Positions 1 through 7,445 of a stretch of 64,000 nt of DNA are shown here, piece after piece; position 1 is the first letter of the stretch; each line of letters begins with the position of its first letter. The position numbers and the translations under genes were made by a program. This DNA is from Herbihabitans rhizosphaerae (GTDB lineage: Bacteria > Actinomycetota > Actinomycetes > Mycobacteriales > Pseudonocardiaceae). The notes under the pieces were generated by a model. The model ran no database searches, had not been told where the DNA came from, and saw only the letters and a list, made by a program, of their open reading frames with translations. The stretch lies in NCBI RefSeq assembly GCF_004216555.1, contig NZ_SGWQ01000001.1, positions 865,126-929,125 of the forward strand. The letters run 5' to 3'.

Positions 1-40
1 CCTGCGCCACTACACCGCGGAAGGGGCGGTGACGAAATGA
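1..40 (+). CDS. 3' end of an upstream gene, probably the ABC-exporter ATPase
   Basis: Only the last twelve codons are in the window. They read LRHYTAEGAVTK followed by TGA at 38-40, which overlaps the ATG of the next gene (ATGA at 37-40). The 4-nt overlap with an ABC-2 type permease makes the ATP-binding subunit of the same exporter the natural candidate, but nothing diagnostic of an ATPase is visible. That identity is inferred from context. Confidence 0.5.
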   Translation, partial: LRHYTAEGAVTK

Positions 41-1635
41 GCGCCGCACTGGTCGGCACCAGGCAACTGGTCCGGCTGGCCCTTCGCCGCGACCGGATCA
101 TCCTGCCGATCTGGATCCTGGTGCTGAGCTTCCTGCCGGCCAGCACCGCCAAGCTCTACCACGAGCTGTACCCGACCGAGGCCGCGCGCCAGGCGCTGAT
201 CAGCGGCGCCGGCAAGAACCCGTCGATCAGCGTGATCTACGGGCCGGCGTTCGACCTGTCCACTCCCGGCGGGTTCGCCTCGTGGCGGTACACCGGCGTG
301 ATCGCCGTGCTCATCGGCCTGATGGCGATCTTCACGGTCACCCGGCACACCAGGGCCGAGGAGGACACCGGCCGCCTCGAACTGCTCGGCTCCACGGTCG
401 TCGGCCGGTACGCGGCACTCACCGCCGCCGTGCTCGTGTCGGCCGGCACCAGCCTGGTGATCGGCCTGCTGATGGCCTTCTCCAGCATCGGCGCCGGACT
501 GCCGGCCGCCGGCTCGTTCGCCATGGGCCTCGGCCTCACGCTGGTCGGCTGGACGTTCACCGGCGTCGCCGCCGTGTGCGTGCAGATCGCCGAGTTCTCC
601 CGCACCGCCAACGGAATCGGCTCGGCCGTGCTGGGCGTGACCTACCTGCTGCGCGGCGCCGGCGACTCCAGTACGGACGCCACCTGGCTGTCCTGGCTGT
701 CGCCGATCGGCTGGGCGCAACAGGTCAGGGCGTTCGCCGGCGAGCGCTGGTGGGTACTGCCGATGACGCTGGTGTTCGCGGTGGCCATCGGAAGCGTCGG
801 CTACTGGCTGCTGCCCCGCCGCGACGTGGGCGCCGGCGTGCTGCCGGCCCGCCCGGGACCGGCCGTCGCCGCACCCGGCCTGCGCAGCCCGTTCGCGCTG
901 GCCTGGCGTCTGCAGAAGGGCACCCTGATCGGCTGGACCTCCGGAATGCTGTTGGTGGGCGCGATGTTCGGCTCGCTCGCCTCCGGGATGGGCGACCTGA
1001 TCGGCGACAGCCCGCAGGCCAAGGAGATCTTCCAGCGCATGGGCGGCGCACAGTCCATTGTGGACTCGTTCATCGCGGGTATGGGTGGCATGTTCGGGAT
1101 CTTCGCCGCGCTGTACGCGGTGCAGGCCGTGCTGCGGATGCGCACCGAGGAGACGGCCGTGCGGGTCGAACCGCTGCTGGCCACGAACGTGAGCCGGTTG
1201 AGCTGGGTCGGCAGCCACCTGGTGTTCCCGATCGTCGGGCCGGCGGTGATCCTCGCGGTCGGCGGGTTCGGCATGGGCCTGATGCACGGGCTGCGGGTCG
1301 GCGATGTGGGCGGCCAACTGCCCGGCGCGCTGGGCGGCGCGCTCGCCCAACTGCCCGCGGTCTGGGTGGTCGCCGGGATCTCGGCGGTGCTGTTCGGCCT
1401 GTTCCCCAAGTACGCGATGGCGGCGTGGGCGCCGATCGGCCTGTTCGTGCTGATCACCATGTTCGGCCCGGCGGTGAACCTGAGCCAGGCGATCATGGAC
1501 GTCTCGCCGTTCACGCACATTCCGAAGCTGCCGGCGGCCGAGCTGACCATGACGCCGCTGGTGTGGTTGACCGGGATCGCGGTGGTGGCGGTCGCCGCCG
1601 GAATGGCGGGTTTCCGCCGCCGCGACATCGGCTGA
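37..1635 (+). CDS. ABC-2 type exporter permease (polyketide-antibiotic exporter family)
   Basis: A 532-residue integral membrane protein with about twelve hydrophobic segments in two similar halves (roughly residues 20-260 and 290-530), separated by a short Arg/Pro linker near 260-280. This is the architecture of actinobacterial permeases annotated as exporters of polyketide antibiotics, which work with a separate ATPase. The ATG overlaps the stop of the preceding gene, so the two are translationally coupled and the upstream partner is probably that ATPase. The substrate cannot be read from sequence; lipids, antibiotics or peptides are possible. The gene ends just before a strong hairpin shared with the convergent kinase gene. 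Confidence 0.8.
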   Translation: MSAALVGTRQLVRLALRRDRIILPIWILVLSFLPASTAKLYHELYPTEAARQALISGAGKNPSISVIYGPAFDLSTPGGFASWRYTGVIAVLIGLMAIFTVTRHTRAEEDTGRLELLGSTVVGRYAALTAAVLVSAGTSLVIGLLMAFSSIGAGLPAAGSFAMGLGLTLVGWTFTGVAAVCVQIAEFSRTANGIGSAVLGVTYLLRGAGDSSTDATWLSWLSPIGWAQQVRAFAGERWWVLPMTLVFAVAIGSVGYWLLPRRDVGAGVLPARPGPAVAAPGLRSPFALAWRLQKGTLIGWTSGMLLVGAMFGSLASGMGDLIGDSPQAKEIFQRMGGAQSIVDSFIAGMGGMFGIFAALYAVQAVLRMRTEETAVRVEPLLATNVSRLSWVGSHLVFPIVGPAVILAVGGFGMGLMHGLRVGDVGGQLPGALGGALAQLPAVWVVAGISAVLFGLFPKYAMAAWAPIGLFVLITMFGPAVNLSQAIMDVSPFTHIPKLPAAELTMTPLVWLTGIAVVAVAAGMAGFRRRDIG

Positions 1636-1655
1636 CCAGGAATCGGTTCGGGGAA

Positions 1656-1686
1656 CCGCCGACCGTCCACTGTGGACGGTCGGCGG
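1656..1686. terminator. bidirectional intrinsic terminator-like hairpin
   Basis: A perfect 14-bp inverted repeat (1656-1669 / 1673-1686) with a CTG loop lies between the convergent stops of the ABC permease (1635) and the kinase (1695). Its centre is the palindrome GTCCACTGTGGAC that recurs through the window. A smaller hairpin, GGTTC-GGG-GAACC, abuts it at 1645-1657. There is no clear T-tract, which is common for actinobacterial terminators. Confidence 0.6.
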
Positions 1687-1694
1687 TCGGTCGT

Positions 1695-3170
1695 TCAGGT
1701 CGCGGGCACCGGGACCAGCGACGCGAGCTTCCAGCCGTCCTCGGTCCGCCGCAGGGTCGACTCGATCCGGCTGAGCTTGTCGGTCGGCGCCGCGCCCTCA
1801 CGCTCCACCCTGGTGCGCACCGCGGCGAGCACCGTCGCGGTCCCGGCCGCACTGTCCAATTCGGACACCGCGGCGCTCAGGATCGTGGCCGTGGTGACCG
1901 ACTTCGCCTGCCGGATCGTCTTCTTGCTGTCCTCCGCCTTGGCCCTGATCTCCTGCAGCAGGTCCCCGGTCACCACCGACTGCCAGGCCCGCAGGCCACC
2001 GTCGACGTCGCGGTAATCGAGCGTGTGCATCACTCGCGCACCCTCCGACCCGGCGCGCAGCACCTCGTCGCGCACGTCGGCCAGCGCCGCGATCTCGTTG
2101 GCCGGTGGCGGCGGCAAGGCGGTGCCCGCGACCGTGCTGGCCGGCCACAGCAGCCCGACCACCAACCCGATCGTCGCGACCGCGACGACGCCGGCAAGCA
2201 CCAGCCACGGCAGCCGGTTTCCCTTGTCCGGCAACGGTTCCACCGGACCGATCGCCGTGCTCTCGGACTCACCGAGGTGCGCTGCGACCTCGGCTCGTTG
2301 CGCGGCGATCAGCCGGTGCACGCCGTCCGGCCACGGCCGCTCGGTCGGCGTCACCCGGCCGACCAGCTCCAGCAGCTCCTTCGGACTCGGGCGCTCGGCG
2401 GGATCCTTGGCCAGGCACGGCGCCACGATCGCGCGCAGTTCGTCCGGCACGCCGTCCATATCCGGCTCGGCGTGCACCACGTTGTACAGCGTCTGTGGGG
2501 TGGACGTGCCGGAGAACGGCGAGCGCCCGGTGATCGTCAGCAGCAGGATCGCGCCGACCGAGAACACGTCCGACGCCGGGGTCATCTCCCGCCCGTCGGC
2601 CTGCTCCGGCGACATGAACGCGGGTGAGCCGATCACCACGCCGGTGTGCGTCAGCTCGGTGCTCTCGCCGCCCTCCACCGCCCGGGCGATGCCAAAGTCG
2701 ATCACGCGTGGGCCGTCGTCGGTGAGCAACACGTTGGAGGGCTTGAGATCCCGGTGCACCAGCCCGGCACGGTGGATCTCGATCAGCGCCGAGGCGAGGC
2801 CGGCGGCCAGGTGCCGCACCGACTCGGCGGGCAGCGGTCCGACGGCGTCCACCGCCTGGCGCAGTGACGGTCCCGGCACGAACACCGAGGCCAGCCACGG
2901 CGTCGGCGCGTCCGCGTCGGCGTCCATCACGGCTGCGGTGTACGCGCCGGACACCGCACGGGACGCGTCCACCTCGCGGCGGAACCGCGCGCGGAACCCG
3001 GTGTCCTCGGCGAACTCGGCGCGCACCTGCTTGACGGCGACCCGGCGCCCGTCCGGGGAGACGCCGAGCAGCACCCGGCCCATCGCGCCGCTGCCGAGCT
3101 CGGCGACCAGCCGGTACGGCCCGACCTCGCGCGCGTCCGAGGGTGACAGTGCCTTCATCGGGGCCTTCAT
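1695..3170 (-). CDS. receptor-type Ser/Thr protein kinase with Mce-associated-like ectodomain
   Basis: A 491-residue PknB-type (Hanks) kinase. The N-terminal kinase domain (about 12-275) shows the glycine loop GSGAMG, the VAVK lysine, the catalytic loop HRDLKPSN, DFG and the SPEQ activation-segment motif. One transmembrane helix follows at about 318-340. The outer domain of about 150 residues is not PASTA or beta-propeller. It resembles the SnoaL/NTF2-like Mce-associated proteins (LDYRDVDGGLRAW near the start, EDGWKLASL near the end), as does the product of the gene upstream. The ATG overlaps that gene's stop by 4 nt, so the two are co-translated and may form one sensory unit at the membrane. 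A second in-frame ATG four codons in is an alternative start. Confidence 0.9.
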   Translation of the reverse strand: MKAPMKALSPSDAREVGPYRLVAELGSGAMGRVLLGVSPDGRRVAVKQVRAEFAEDTGFRARFRREVDASRAVSGAYTAAVMDADADAPTPWLASVFVPGPSLRQAVDAVGPLPAESVRHLAAGLASALIEIHRAGLVHRDLKPSNVLLTDDGPRVIDFGIARAVEGGESTELTHTGVVIGSPAFMSPEQADGREMTPASDVFSVGAILLLTITGRSPFSGTSTPQTLYNVVHAEPDMDGVPDELRAIVAPCLAKDPAERPSPKELLELVGRVTPTERPWPDGVHRLIAAQRAEVAAHLGESESTAIGPVEPLPDKGNRLPWLVLAGVVAVATIGLVVGLLWPASTVAGTALPPPPANEIAALADVRDEVLRAGSEGARVMHTLDYRDVDGGLRAWQSVVTGDLLQEIRAKAEDSKKTIRQAKSVTTATILSAAVSELDSAAGTATVLAAVRTRVEREGAAPTDKLSRIESTLRRTEDGWKLASLVPVPAT

Positions 3171-3670
3171 CGGGCGAACAGATCGATGTCGGAGAGCTTC
3201 CAGCGGCCGTCCACCCGAGCCGCGGTCACCAGCGCCTGCGACGCCCCCGTCTGACCTGGGCTGCCGTCGCGGGTGCTGCTCTGGTCCAGGAACACGAGCA
3301 CCGAGGCGTCTGTCGGCGACAGCGTTCGCACGGCGGCGCGCACGGCCCTGACGGTCAGCACCGCCTTCGCCGCGGGAGCCTGCGCGACGACCGCGCCCAT
3401 GATCTCGCGATGCTTGCGCTGGTACGCCCCGGTGGTGAGATCGGACACCGCGCGCTCCAGCGCACCGAGGTCGGCGTAGTTGTAGGACAGTGTCTTCTCA
3501 GCGGCCGCCTTGACCTGCTCGAGGACCTCGGCGGTGGCCGGAACGTCAATCACCGCAAGGTTTTCCGGCCCGGTATCGGGCGCGGGGTCGGCCGCCGCGG
3601 GGCCGACTCCGAACGCGAGCGCGGACACGAGCAAGCCGGCGGCGACCATGGACTGTCGCTTGGTGAACAC
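3167..3670 (-). CDS. secreted Mce-associated-like protein, kinase partner
   Basis: A protein of about 167 residues starting at GTG 3670 (MFTKRQSM...). A positively charged N-terminus, a hydrophobic core and an AAADP cleavage-like site form a Sec signal peptide or anchor (about 1-28). The rest matches the pattern of Mce-associated membrane proteins: LSYNYADL, LTTGAYQ, VLVFLDQSSTRD and a final VDGRWKLSDIDLF. The reading frame stays open upstream to 3892, but that extension is rich in His/Arg and overlaps the divergent MFS gene, so the start before the signal peptide is preferred. The stop overlaps the kinase start by 4 nt. A role as extracytoplasmic partner or ligand-binding module of the kinase is inferred. 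Confidence 0.75.
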   Translation of the reverse strand: MFTKRQSMVAAGLLVSALAFGVGPAAADPAPDTGPENLAVIDVPATAEVLEQVKAAAEKTLSYNYADLGALERAVSDLTTGAYQRKHREIMGAVVAQAPAAKAVLTVRAVRAAVRTLSPTDASVLVFLDQSSTRDGSPGQTGASQALVTAARVDGRWKLSDIDLFAR

Positions 3671-3757
3671 GCGGGTCTTTATAGCACCTGGCGAACAACT
3701 CGATGCCGCTTTCGCCCCGAATATGGTTTGCTTGGCTAAGAACCTTTGGGAGGCCCT

Positions 3758-5056
3758 GTGAGCGTGGTTACCGGCAGCGTCGCCGGGCGGACCGAGCGCC
3801 TGCCGCGCGAGGTGTGGGTGCTGGTCGCGGCGAATTTCGTCATCGCGGTCGGGTACGGCATCGTCGCCCCGGCACTGCCCACGTTCGCGCACAGCTTCAA
3901 CGTGAGTGTGACCGCCGCGTCCATCGTGGTGAGCGTGTTCGCGGTGTCCCGGCTGGTGTTCGCCCCGGCCAGCGGCCGATTACTGGCCATCATCGGCGAG
4001 CGCAAGGTGTACGTCACCGGCTTGCTGATCGTGGCCGTGACCACGGGGTTGTGCGCGTTCGCCGAGGCGTACTGGCACCTGCTCGCGTTACGCGCGCTGG
4101 CCGGGATCGGCTCGACCATGTTCACCGTGTCCGGCGTCGCGCTGCTCGTGCACGTGACGCCGCCGACGCTGCGCGGCACCGCGTCCGGCTGGTGGGCCAA
4201 CGGCTTCCTGCTGGGTAACGTCACAGGGCCGATCATCGGCGGCGGGCTGATCGCGGTGTCCCTGCGCACCCCGTTCCTGGTGTACGCGGGCGCGCTGATC
4301 GTCGCGGTGGGGATCGCGTGGTGGTTCCTGCGGCACTCGACGCTGATCGCGGCGGCGGCCGACGACGACAAGCCGGTGCTGACCGTGCGGGAGGCGGTGC
4401 GGCACCGCAGCTATCGGGCAGCGCTCGCGTCCAACTTCGCCAACGGGTGGACCGTGTTCGGCGTGCGGATCGCGCTGGTGCCGCTGTTCGTGACCGAGGT
4501 GCTGCACCGGGACGCGGCGTTCGCCGGCACCGCGATGGCGATCTTCGCGGCCGGCAACGTGGTCATGCTGCTGGTGTCCGGCAAGCTCGCGGATTCCTTG
4601 GGGCGCAAGCCTTTGGTGCTCGTCGGGCTGATGGTGTCGGCCGGTGGGACGATCTGGCTCGGGTACACCGAGACGGTGCCGGCGTTCATCGCCGCGACCG
4701 TGCTGGCCGGCCTCGGGTCCGGTCTGCTGAACCCGCCGCAGCAGGCGACGGTGGCCGACGTGGTGGGCCGCGACCGGCGTGGTGGCCCGGCGCTGGCGAC
4801 CTTCCAGATGGCCGCGGACCTCGGCGCGATCCTCGGACCGGTGGTGGCCGGCGCGCTGGCCCAGGCGACCTCGTTCGGCGCGTCGTTCGCCCTCACCGGC
4901 GCGCTGTCGGTGGTCGCCGCCGGCGTGTGGCTGTCCGCACGGGAGACCCGCCCGCACGTCGAGCCGGAAACGATCGGCGCCCAGGCCGGCTCCGGCGCGT
5001 GCGGCACCGACGAAGCACCCGACCTGCGCTGCACCGCCGACGCCGACCGCCGTTAG
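3758..5056 (+). CDS. MFS drug/metabolite exporter (DHA1-type)
   Basis: About 432 residues with twelve hydrophobic segments. The loop between helices 2 and 3 carries the MFS signature region (SGRLLAIIGERKVY), and its counterpart in the second half is GKLADSLGRKPL. A GGGAGG Shine-Dalgarno at 3748-3753 sits just before GTG 3758, which decides the start; a GTG two codons later is an alternative, and an upstream TTG lies inside the ribosome-binding site. It is divergent from the kinase operon across an 87-bp promoter region. The substrate is unknown. The C-terminal tail is hydrophilic and has two Cys residues. Confidence 0.85.
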   Translation: MSVVTGSVAGRTERLPREVWVLVAANFVIAVGYGIVAPALPTFAHSFNVSVTAASIVVSVFAVSRLVFAPASGRLLAIIGERKVYVTGLLIVAVTTGLCAFAEAYWHLLALRALAGIGSTMFTVSGVALLVHVTPPTLRGTASGWWANGFLLGNVTGPIIGGGLIAVSLRTPFLVYAGALIVAVGIAWWFLRHSTLIAAAADDDKPVLTVREAVRHRSYRAALASNFANGWTVFGVRIALVPLFVTEVLHRDAAFAGTAMAIFAAGNVVMLLVSGKLADSLGRKPLVLVGLMVSAGGTIWLGYTETVPAFIAATVLAGLGSGLLNPPQQATVADVVGRDRRGGPALATFQMAADLGAILGPVVAGALAQATSFGASFALTGALSVVAAGVWLSARETRPHVEPETIGAQAGSGACGTDEAPDLRCTADADRR

Positions 5057-5070
5057 CCGCGTCCGACATC

Positions 5071-5148
5071 GCGAGTCCCGCGCCCTGCACCCGCGAGTCC
5101 CGCGCTGTGCACCCGCGAGTCCCGCGCCCTGCACCGGCGAGTCCCGCG
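5071..5148. repeat. 22-bp tandem repeat, four copies
   Basis: The core GCGAGTCCCGCG occurs at 5071, 5093, 5115 and 5137, exactly 22 bp apart, joined by CCCTGCACCC-type spacers (one copy has CTGTGCACCC). The array fills most of the gap between the convergent MFS and MASE1 genes. Each core contains the inverted CGCG ends and could fold. I recall similar intergenic arrays in Amycolatopsis-type genomes. Function unknown. Confidence 0.85.
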
Positions 5149-5169
5149 ATCGGGTGCGCGTTGCTGTGC

Positions 5170-6198
5170 CTAGCCAGTCGGGTCGGCCTGCCGGTGGCGG
5201 GCACGGCGGACGGTCTCCAGCAACGAGCCGTGCAGCAGCGCGCGACCGTTCTGGTGCACCGACACCGCCTCGGCGAGTTGCACGCACGCCTCCTCGATCG
5301 CGCGCCGGGCGTCGTCACGCTCCCTGGTTATCGCCGACAGCAGCAGCGCGGTGAGCGCCACCGATCCGTTGAACGCCTGCAGCACCACCATGTTCGCCAG
5401 CGTCCCGTGCTCGGCGAACGGCCCCGCCCGCTCGACCGCGGCGACCACCGCGAGCACGGAGACCAGCAGCGCGCACGGCGCGGCCGCCGCGTGCTGGAAC
5501 CGCATCGCCGTCCAGATCAGCAACGGCAGCACCAGGAACAGCAGGTCGAACGAGGTCCTGGTGGCGAACAGCGTGACCGCGCAGATCCCGGCCACCAGCA
5601 CGCCCGCCTCCAGCCAGCGCAGCGGTGAGACGCGCCAGGGCCACCGCCACTGCCGCGCGATGACCAGCACCAGCGGCACGATCACCAGCACGCCCATCGC
5701 GTCGCCGGTCCACCACACCGACCAGGTGGACACGAACTCGCGCAGCGGCACCGCCTCGGCCACGACCAGCGTCGAGGTGCCGATCGTGGCGCTGACCGCC
5801 ATACCGGCCAGCGCGCCGAGGAACACCAGCGCGAGCGCGTCGCGCAGCCGGTCGAGCTCGGGCCGGAACCGCGCCCGGTCGAGCAGCAGCCGGGCGCACA
5901 CCGGCGCGAGCGTGTTGCCGGCGACGATCACCAGCAGCGCGCTCGCCGACGGCCCGAACGGCATGTTGACCAGTAGTGCGCCCACCGCGATCCCCGGCCA
6001 GACCCGCATGCCGAGCAGCAGCAGGCAGGCCAGTGCCACTCCGGTCGACGGCCACAGCGGGGTGACCTGCCCGCGGACGAGCGCGAGCTGCAGCCCGATC
6101 TGCGCCGCGCCGTAGTACAGCGCGGCGACCGCGGCGCACCGCGCCACCACATCCCACACTCGCCCGGTCGACACGGCGGCCATTCTCCGCCGTGCCAC
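5170..6198 (-). CDS. MASE1-domain integral membrane protein
   Basis: A 342-residue protein, of which residues 15 to about 285 form a multi-helix membrane region with MASE1 features (QVTPLWPSTGVALA in the second helix region, WWTGDAMGVLVIVPLVL further on). MASE1 is a membrane sensor usually fused to GGDEF, EAL or kinase domains. Here only about 50 residues follow the membrane part and no catalytic domain is visible, so the output must be a separate protein or the protein has another role. A diguanylate cyclase gene lies nearby at 7446-9086. It follows the GlxA-like gene by 27 bp on the same strand and may share its transcript. A second ATG five codons in is an alternative start. Confidence 0.8.
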   Translation of the reverse strand: MARRRMAAVSTGRVWDVVARCAAVAALYYGAAQIGLQLALVRGQVTPLWPSTGVALACLLLLGMRVWPGIAVGALLVNMPFGPSASALLVIVAGNTLAPVCARLLLDRARFRPELDRLRDALALVFLGALAGMAVSATIGTSTLVVAEAVPLREFVSTWSVWWTGDAMGVLVIVPLVLVIARQWRWPWRVSPLRWLEAGVLVAGICAVTLFATRTSFDLLFLVLPLLIWTAMRFQHAAAAPCALLVSVLAVVAAVERAGPFAEHGTLANMVVLQAFNGSVALTALLLSAITRERDDARRAIEEACVQLAEAVSVHQNGRALLHGSLLETVRRARHRQADPTG

Positions 6199-6225
6199 AC
6201 CGGCCGGACAATGGTTATCCCATTT

Positions 6226-7209
6226 TCAAGAAATACGCGCACTCTCGACTGGGTGAAACGTCCGACGATATGCGGTCGGCGACGTGTGCATTGCTTTGGT
6301 GAAATGATGCCGAAATGTCACCACACTGTCGAAACCAACCGCCGAGGCGATTTTCTCGACAGGAGTTCTCGTGGTCTCCAGCAGCGGAAGGCTGGCCTGT
6401 ACTCGCTGCGTGATCAGCCATCGGATCGGGCTCGTGCCCGTGCATCGGGTGAAATGTCGCAGGTAGGTACGGGTGGACATGGCGGCCATCTCGGCCAGCA
6501 CCGGAACCGTGATCTCCTCGGTGAGATTCCGCAGCACCCATTCCATGGTCGCCGCCACACGGTCGTCGTCGGACTCGACGCCCACCGGCGACTCGATGTA
6601 CTGCGCCTGCCCGCCGTCCCGGTGCGGCGGCACGACCAGACGCCGCGCTATCGCATTCGCCGCGGCCGCACCGAAATCCTTCCTGACCAGATGCAGGCAC
6701 AAATCCATACCGGCGGCACAACCGGCGCTGGTGAACACGTCACCGTCGTCGACATAGAGCGGATTCGGGTCGACTTTCACGGTCGGAAAACGCAGCCGGA
6801 GGGTATCCGCGTAACGCCAATGCGTGGTGACCGTCCGTCCGTCGAGCAGACCGGCGGCGGCGAGCGCGAAGGCGCCCGAACAGATCGACACCATCCGCGC
6901 GCCGCGCTGGTGCGCCAGCCGCAACGCGGCGATCAGCTCGGGCGACGGCTCCTCGTGCACGTCCTTGATGCTCGGCACGATCACCGTGTCCGCCGCGGCG
7001 AACTCGTCGAGCCCGTGCGGGGTGGACAGCGTCGCGCCGCCGATCACCCGCACCGGCTCGGGCCGTTCGGTGCAGACGGTCAGCCGGTAGGACGGCACGT
7101 CCAGCTCGGGCCACACGAGCCCGAACACCTCGATGACGATGCCCGTCTCGAACGAGGACATGCCGTCGTAGGCGAGTACGGACACGGAGATCTGTCGCTG
7201 GCCAACCAT
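6226..7209 (-). CDS. GlxA-family transcriptional regulator (DJ-1/PfpI + AraC HTH)
   Basis: 327 residues. The N-terminal part (about 8-190) is a class I amidotransferase-like DJ-1/PfpI domain with the nucleophile-elbow sequence VSICSGAFALAAAGLLDG. The C-terminal part (about 220-320) is an AraC-type double helix-turn-helix ending in GFDSVVTFRHHFTKAMHTSP. Proteins of this type (GlxA, FtrA, ArgR of pseudomonads) regulate catabolic genes in response to small nitrogenous ligands; the ligand here is unknown. Its closest co-directional partner is the MASE1 protein downstream. The sequence around the C-terminal half is less GC-rich than its neighbours. Confidence 0.9.
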   Translation of the reverse strand: MVGQRQISVSVLAYDGMSSFETGIVIEVFGLVWPELDVPSYRLTVCTERPEPVRVIGGATLSTPHGLDEFAAADTVIVPSIKDVHEEPSPELIAALRLAHQRGARMVSICSGAFALAAAGLLDGRTVTTHWRYADTLRLRFPTVKVDPNPLYVDDGDVFTSAGCAAGMDLCLHLVRKDFGAAAANAIARRLVVPPHRDGGQAQYIESPVGVESDDDRVAATMEWVLRNLTEEITVPVLAEMAAMSTRTYLRHFTRCTGTSPIRWLITQRVQASLPLLETTRTPVEKIASAVGFDSVVTFRHHFTKAMHTSPTAYRRTFHPVESARIS

Positions 7210-7316
7210 GGCGCAATCTTATCGAAGATGGTCGTCTACGCCACTCGTCGTGGCCGTCGAGATGTCACACCATGGTTGGCATGAGGAACAACGTGAACCA
7301 CGAAAAGTCAACGGAC

Positions 7317-7364
7317 ACAACAAAAGCCCGCACGCGAGGCCTGCTCGGCAGGCTGCGCACGGGC
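7317..7364 (-). terminator. intrinsic terminator of the diguanylate cyclase gene
   Basis: Read on the minus strand, a long hairpin (7364 to 7326, arms GCCCGTGCGC / GCGTGCGGGC with two G-T wobbles, then GCCTGC-CGA-GCAGGC) is followed by TTTTGTTGT. This is one of the few textbook intrinsic terminators in the window. It lies 80 bp beyond the stop of the GGDEF gene. Confidence 0.75.
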
Positions 7365-7445
7365 ATCGGTGACATCGCGTCCGGCATCGACGCGTCGAGC
7401 ACGATCAGGCACGGCAGGACGCCGTCACCGGAGCACCGAAGTCGG

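Noticed and set aside
5071-5148. CRISPR array
   Set aside because: The unit is a pure 22-bp tandem with nearly constant spacers, no unique spacers and no cas genes in the window.
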